This document shows positions 56,161 to 64,000 of a DNA stretch of 64,000 nucleotides, piece after piece; within the stretch, counting starts at the first letter, position 1, and every line of letters begins with the position of its first letter. The notes under the pieces were generated by a model. It was not told the origin of the DNA. It did not search any database and saw only the letters and a program-made list of their open reading frames with translations. This DNA is from Guillardia theta CCMP2712. Lineage: Eukaryota; Cryptophyceae; Pyrenomonadales; Geminigeraceae. The translations under genes were made by a program, and so were the position numbers. The stretch covers positions 320,454-384,453 of the forward strand of contig NW_005434663.1 of NCBI RefSeq assembly GCF_000315625.1, read 5' to 3'.

Positions 56161-56202
56161 AAAAGCACCGGTGGGAAACACTGTGGACACTTGTCCTGCT
56201 GG

Positions 56203-59200
56203 ATGGCGGCGGCGGCAGCAGAGGAAGCGATGGGCTTCCCTGCAGTCTCCTCCGGTCCCCTCCTGGCTTCATGCAGGCCTCTTCTCTCCCTTCTTGCGGA
56301 GAATGAGCACAAGCTGAAGCAGTATGCTCTGGAGCAGATGGTGAGAAGTTCTTTTCCTTCTGCTTCTTAGGATTGGTGGTGGTTTATGGTTTGGTTGTAC
56401 ACATTCAAACATAAATTGATCCATTTTGTATTATGAACATGCTTGTTGAACCTCTCAGACGCTATTGTACATTTCTGACCAATTATACAGGACAAGATCG
56501 TTGACTACAACTGGGCAGAGATCGCGGATCACATCGAACAAATCGAAGAACTTTACGAAGATGATAAGTTCAGTCATAGGGAGCTTGCTGCCTTGATTGC
56601 TAGCAAGGTCCACTATCACCTCGAACAGTTTTCCGAATCTCTTTCCTACGCTTTGGGTGCTGGAACATTGTTCACAGATCAGATTGCTAGTGGAAAGCCG
56701 TCGCAGTATGTGTTCACCATTTTGTCGAAGGTTATCGACAAATACATTTCTGAGAGGATTGAAAAGTCAGAGGGTGGGTCTGATGCAGAACCTATCGATG
56801 GCAGACTTGAAGCGATTGTTGAGAGCATGTTTGATCGATGCTTTTCTGAAGGCAACATTAAGCAAGCTGTCGGGATTGCACTTGAATCAAGGAGATTGGA
56901 TAAACTGGAAGCATGCATCAATGTCAGTGGGGATCGTGCAGGTACTCTGGCTTATACTCTTGAAGCGTGCCAGACCTTGGTCCAAAGTCGAACATTCAGA
57001 AACACTGTGCTTACAGTGCTAGTGCAAATTTATCGCACGTTGGAAACACCAGATTATCAAAACATCTGCCTTTGCCTTATGTTGCTCGAAGATGACAAGG
57101 CTGTCGCAGCGCAACTTGGCGAGTTGATCAAGAGGGATGATGAAGAAAGCGAGCTGATGGCATATCAGATTGCCTTCGACTTGTGCGGCAGTGACATGCA
57201 ACACTTCCTCTTGGCTGTCAGGAGCGGGTTGCCAGTACCGGCGAGTGAGAGACAAAGTGCTGAACCTCCATCGACGGCAGAGGGTGGAGAAGAGAAGGCC
57301 GAAGGTGATACCGAGATGAAAGACGCGGAGCCTCCACGAGAATTGACCGAAGCGGAGAAGAAGCTTGAAACCAGAGTCAAGAACTTGAGGAAGATTCTGA
57401 GTGGTGAGACTACGATTGGAATCCACCTGGAGTTCTTGTTCCGCAACAACAAGACGGACATGCTAATTTTGAACAACATCAAATCAGCGCTTGAAGTGCG
57501 TAATTCGATCACTCATCAAGCAACTGTCTTCGCAAACGCTGTAATGCACTGTGGAACTACAGTAGATACCTTCATCAGCCAGCCAGAGAATTTGGAATGG
57601 CTGAAACGTGCTTCAAATTGGGCTAAATTCAGTGCAACGGCATGCGTGGGAATGATTCACAAGGGATGCATCAATAGTAGCCGAAACGTAATGAAAGCGT
57701 TCCTTCCACCAGAGACAGGCATGTCAAGCCAGCCCTATTCAGAAGGAGGTGCTCTTTATGCTCTCGGATTGATCCATGCTGGACATGGTGAAGGAATTCT
57801 CAAGTATCTCAGTAATGAATTGAAGAAGATTAAGAATAATGAGACCGTGCAGCATGGCGCTTGTTTGGGATTGGGCCTTGCTGGAATGGCAAGCGCGAAT
57901 GATGAACTTTATGAAGATTTGAAGGACGTTCTCTTTCAAGACAATGCCGTTGCTGGTGAGGCTGCTGGACTTGCGATGGGATTGGTCATGTTGGGCACAG
58001 CTTCTGAAAAGGCATGTGAAGAAATGCTCGCGTATGCCCAGGATACTCAACATGAAAAAATTATTCGTGGACTGGCAATCGGTATGGCCCTGATCATGTA
58101 TGGACGTGAAGAGGGAGCAGATACCATGATAGAGCAGCTTACCAGAGACAAGGATCCCATTTTGAGATATGGTGGAATGTACACTATAGCCTGTGCCTAC
58201 TCTGGAACTGGAAACAACAGCGCTATCAGACGCTTGCTTCACGTGGCAGTGTCTGATGTGTCGGATGACGTGCGAAGAGCCGCGGTTACTTGCCTTGGAT
58301 TTGTCCTGACAAATACGCCCGAACAGTGTCCTAGAGTTGTCTCGTTGCTGGCTGAATCTTACAATCCGCATGTGCGCTACGGATCCGCGCTTGCTTGTGG
58401 TATTGCATGTGCTGGAACAGGAATGCAAGAAGCGATCGAACTTCTTGAGCCCATGACGAAGGACTCAACTGATTTTGTCCGTCAGGGAGCTATGCTTGCA
58501 CTAGCAATGGTATTGATTCAGGAGACTGAAGTCAGGCAACCTAAGGTAAAGGATTTCAGAAACTCGTTGGAAAAGATGATCAAGGACAAGCATGAGGATG
58601 TCATGGCGAAATATGGAGCAATCATTGCCATGTCAATTCTTGATGCGGGTGGTAGAAATGTCACTGTTTCGTTGACAACGAGACTGGGGAACAAGAGAAT
58701 GAGTGGAATCGTTGGAATGGCGGTATTCTGCCAATATTGGTATTGGTTCCCTTTGGCACATTTCATCTCACTCACTTACTCGCCTACCTGCCTTATTGGA
58801 TTGAACAAAGATCTGAAGATGCCAGTTTTCGATTTTATCTCGCATACGAAACCTTCTACATTTGATTATCCTCCTATGACAGAAGTCAAGACAAGCACTG
58901 CGCCGTCAAAAGTATTCAGTTCTCATGCAAATCCATTTTTTTCACTGTTTCCCTCAGGTTGCTACTGCCATTTTGTCCACAACAGCGAAGACAGAGGCTA
59001 GAAAGAAGGGGAAGAAGGACGAAGATGGAAAGAAAGAAGAAGAAGGGGCTGACAAGATGGATGTCGTGAAGGAAGAGCCTGGCAAGGATGATACAGAGAA
59101 CAAAGATGCCAACAAATCAATGGATGAGGACAAGCAAGGAGGTGAGAAGAAGAAAGAGCCGAACACGACCACTCTCTCTAATCCTGCAAGGTATTTTTTG

Positions 59201-59500
59201 CACTCGTCAATGCACGCTTTACGAATGGCATCTTTGCAGGGTGCTTCCCGCTCAAAGAAAGTACATCACGATGCCTGCAGATTGCAGGTGGGCTGGTTTA
59301 GATTGCGATGCGGTCAAGTCGCTGACAACGTTGACAGATACGAGCCGGTGTCAAAGAAGCTCTGGGGTATTGTAATGCTGAGGGATCTGAAGCCGGACGA
59401 GAAGGCGGAGATTGTGGAGGTGACGATACCTGCAACAGCGCTCCCACCGAAGGAGGAGGAGGAGCCCCCCCCTCCTGAGCCCTTCGAGTACACTGATTAG
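56203..59500 (+). CDS. PSMD1: 26S proteasome regulatory subunit Rpn2
   Basis: Largest non-ATPase subunit of the 19S base. Exons 56203-56340, 56491-58911, 58958-59190, 59240-59287 and 59338-59500; the last three introns are 46-50 nt. It starts MAAAAAEEAMGFPAVSSGPL. The long N-terminal helical rod includes DYNWAEIADHIEQIEELYED. The PC-repeat toroid is clear, with repeated G..YALGLI.AGHG, GACLGLGLAGMA, GEAAGLAMGLVMLGT and RYGSALACGIACAGTGM units (about residues 400-700). The conserved WYWFPLAHFISLTYSPTCLI and GLNKDLKMP segments follow. An acidic/Lys-rich insert precedes LSNPARVLPAQRKYITMP. The C-terminal PPPPEPFEYTD matches the Rpn13-docking tail of animal and yeast Rpn2. Identification is certain. 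Confidence 0.97.
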
Positions 59501-59687
59501 ATTACCTTTGTTGTTGGCTTCCAGAGTACACAGGGAAGTAAAACAAATACGTGATAGGCTGTCTTTATGATTTGAGGGAATGCTGAAGATTTCTCATACA
59601 AATACTATGTACAAGCGCACCATACAGTTAGAATTCTCTCCTTCAGGGACTCGAAGAGCAAAGATACGAGCTTTCGTTCTGCACGCT

Positions 59688-60825
59688 TCACTCCTCTGCT
59701 TTCTGAGGTGCAAGACCGATAAACACCTTGCCGTTCTTCACCTATGACGATCGTCAGCGAATCTACCTTTGTATGGACGAGGAAAACTCACCAAGGTCGC
59801 ATAAACACCAAGTCTAGTGAGAGGGGTCCTTGAGAACAACACTGCAGAAAATATCAACCTCGAAAGCATCATCATGAGAGAAAGCCACCGCTGAGGAAAG
59901 TTCCTTTCTGCTCAGGCGCCACCTCTCCGGTTGGCAGGCTGCCAGGGCGTCAGGTGTGGAAGTTACACCCACACCACTTTCACCTGTACACAGCGCCACA
60001 AGTCTGGCAAGAGATCTCTTCCTTGCTGACTGGCGCACGAAGAAGAGGAAATTTGCAGCTGACGCATTGTCAATAGAGTGCGAAGAACGCACCGACACGA
60101 CTCACCGCGTGCAAACGGGATCAGACGCCATGATGCGGTTTCCATATCGCATCAACATCATGGGCTGGACAGAGCCATGAGGCAATGCAGCAACAGAAAA
60201 GCTCGCTGACCTTCTTTGGAACACCTTCAGCTACCGATACCTCCACAGCCTTGCGACCGAACTCCTGCAGGGAGCAGGGAAGGTGAGCTTGACCGCGATC
60301 CTCAGTCTACAACCACCTCTTCAGGGATGTCCGCAACTTGTCCAACCTCAATGAGCTCAGGAGCGACCCGCTGCCAGGTTGTCAGAACCATGATCATATC
60401 TCAATCTCTCTTTGTGTATGCGCCAACCTCCTTCATAGGTTTGTTCATTCGTACCTGCAGAGAAGATAAATACCGAGGGCAACTTTTCAACCCTATCTCA
60501 CCCCTCCGAGAGCCTGGTTCGTGACCTTGGCAGAACCATCGGAATTCTTCTTGGAGTATCTCACTGCCTGTCGTCTGGCTGCTCGGTTGGAAGGGGTCTC
60601 TGCAGCCGTTTCTGCAACGACGTCACCCCTAAGATCTGTGAGCAAGTGCCGGACAAAACCTTCAGATGATTCATCAGCCTGCATCTTGAGGCGGTTCGAG
60701 GAAGGGCAAGTTGATCGACGATGCCGAACAGCCATAATTTTGCCTTGCGGATTAACGAAACAAAAAGCAGTTTCGACCTGCGACAAGAATTCATAGGCGA
60801 TCAATACACACGGCAACGTCATCAT
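59688..60825 (-). CDS. Unrecognised protein with plastid-type leader
   Basis: Start MMTLPCVLIAYEFLSQVETA (60825), then FCFVNPQGKI, that is, a hydrophobic leader followed by Phe. A basic stretch (SNRAARRQAVRYSKKNSDG) follows. Small exons carry APELIEVGQVADIPEEVVV (60340), EFGRKAVEVSVAEGVPKK (60240), PMMLMRYGNRIMASDPVCTR (60155), DNASAANFLFFVRQSARKRS (60075), SRKELSSAVAFSHDDAFEVD (59890) and the end LGVYATLVKNGKVFIGLAPQ with a stop at 59688. No known domain recognised. Exon joins are approximate. Probably a conserved plastid protein of red-lineage algae (inference). Confidence 0.5.
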
Positions 60826-61576
60826 CGGAAAACCACGTGTCAGCACATTCACAGATGTTTCTTCTCTCAGAGATTGATATTGAGAAGCATCTCACACTTC
60901 GTCAACGACGAACTGAAGACAACAAAGAAAAAAGGCAAGAGAAGAATGTTTGTTAGGCACCTTCATCGCCATTATCGCCACCATAACCACCAGAAACAAC
61001 CGGATTGTCGACAGCATTGCGACTATTTCTTCAAATTTTCGCCAAGGGCAATCACACAGCTATATTTCAAAATTATTGACAAAATTAGTTTATTATTTTC
61101 AAAAATAAGACAATATTTGGATATTTGAACCGTATGTTTTAGAACAGCCGAAAACTACGAAAGTTGTGAAATGGCTTTATATGGTTTTGTTGTGTGTGTG
61201 TTGAAACGAAACTAAAACTACCTTGAACTAAACTCCAACTTACTTTCTGGCAGTCTCGGCGTCGCCTCCCTTCACAAAGCATAGCGGCCGTATCATGCGA
61301 TCAAGCATGCGATCCAAAACGGCGATGAGCAACGCCGATCGGCACGAAGCAGGAAGAAAGTGACTTGAGAGGAGAGCAGGAGAGCAGGAGAATCAGGAAA
61401 AGAGGGGGAGAGAAGAACAATTGATATCAGCGTCGGTGTTGGGGCTTGATAGAACTAGAGGTTCCTATCAAGTCACAATTTTTCGTCCTGTTGCTCGTTC
61501 AACGAAGATAATCTTCAACGATCCGACGTTTCTCCTCCTTCTAGTTGTTTTCCATCTCAGGATAACCCTCGCGCAA
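60826..61576. other. Divergent intergenic region, AT-rich core
   Basis: Between the unknown plastid gene (minus) and QTRT1 (plus). 61070-61250 is AT-rich, and no TACCCC cluster is present, unlike other divergent gaps in the window. No gene supported. Confidence 0.5.

Positions 61577-64000
<2,424 letters not shown>

Overview
The window is nuclear DNA of a photosynthetic eukaryote, most likely a cryptophyte-type alga with a red-derived complex plastid (Guillardia theta or a relative; this is inference). Nearly every gene is broken by GT..AG introns, many of them only about 42-57 nt long. Typical eukaryotic proteins are present: Rpn2/PSMD1, a transportin-3/importin-13 type receptor, SCO1, QTRT1 and DNPEP. 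A plastid quinone methyltransferase (VTE3 type) is also present. Three proteins start with a hydrophobic leader followed directly by Phe, as in the bipartite plastid leaders of red-lineage algae. There is no operon structure. Many genes sit in divergent pairs, and purine/pyrimidine-biased simple repeats are frequent.

Layout. 1-10 kb, all minus: DNPEP (3' end cut by the window), a TNPO3/IPO13-like karyopherin, and an aldehyde dehydrogenase homolog. 10-18 kb: a secreted Cys-rich protein (plus) and a PH/transmembrane/PDZ protein (minus). 18-28.4 kb: a 37-bp minisatellite, a divergent malic-enzyme homolog (plus), and a near-identical 3.2-kb tandem duplication. The duplication copies the 3' half of the malic-enzyme gene and the 5' part of the next gene. 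28.9-32.3 kb: a single-domain voltage-gated channel with EF-hands (minus). 33.2-37.3 kb: a 1380-residue IQ-motif/coiled-coil protein. 38-41.6 kb: two leader-bearing proteins, one joining a SAP-like motif to a VF530 (DUF2132) domain. 41.7-44.5 kb: a membrane-anchored coiled-coil/collagen/C-type-lectin protein (minus). 45.7-48.4 kb: a cyclic-nucleotide-binding protein. 49-52.7 kb: an EF-hand protein and a Lys/Ser-rich nuclear protein (both minus). 53.5-59.5 kb: SCO1 (plus), VTE3 (minus) and Rpn2 (plus). 59.7-60.8 kb: an unrecognised leader-bearing protein (minus). 61.6-64 kb: QTRT1 (plus, 3' end outside the window).

Functionally this is an ordinary mixed eukaryotic neighbourhood: proteostasis, nuclear import, respiration, plastid quinone synthesis and tRNA modification. 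The unusual items are a collectin-like membrane collagen in a unicellular alga, the segmental duplication with its chimeric junction, metabolic-enzyme homologs missing key active-site residues, a single-domain EF-hand channel, and a recurrent TACCCC-type element near gene starts in divergent intergenic regions. Exon structures were worked out by eye from splice signals and protein-family conservation. Gene ends marked uncertain could move by tens to hundreds of bases.
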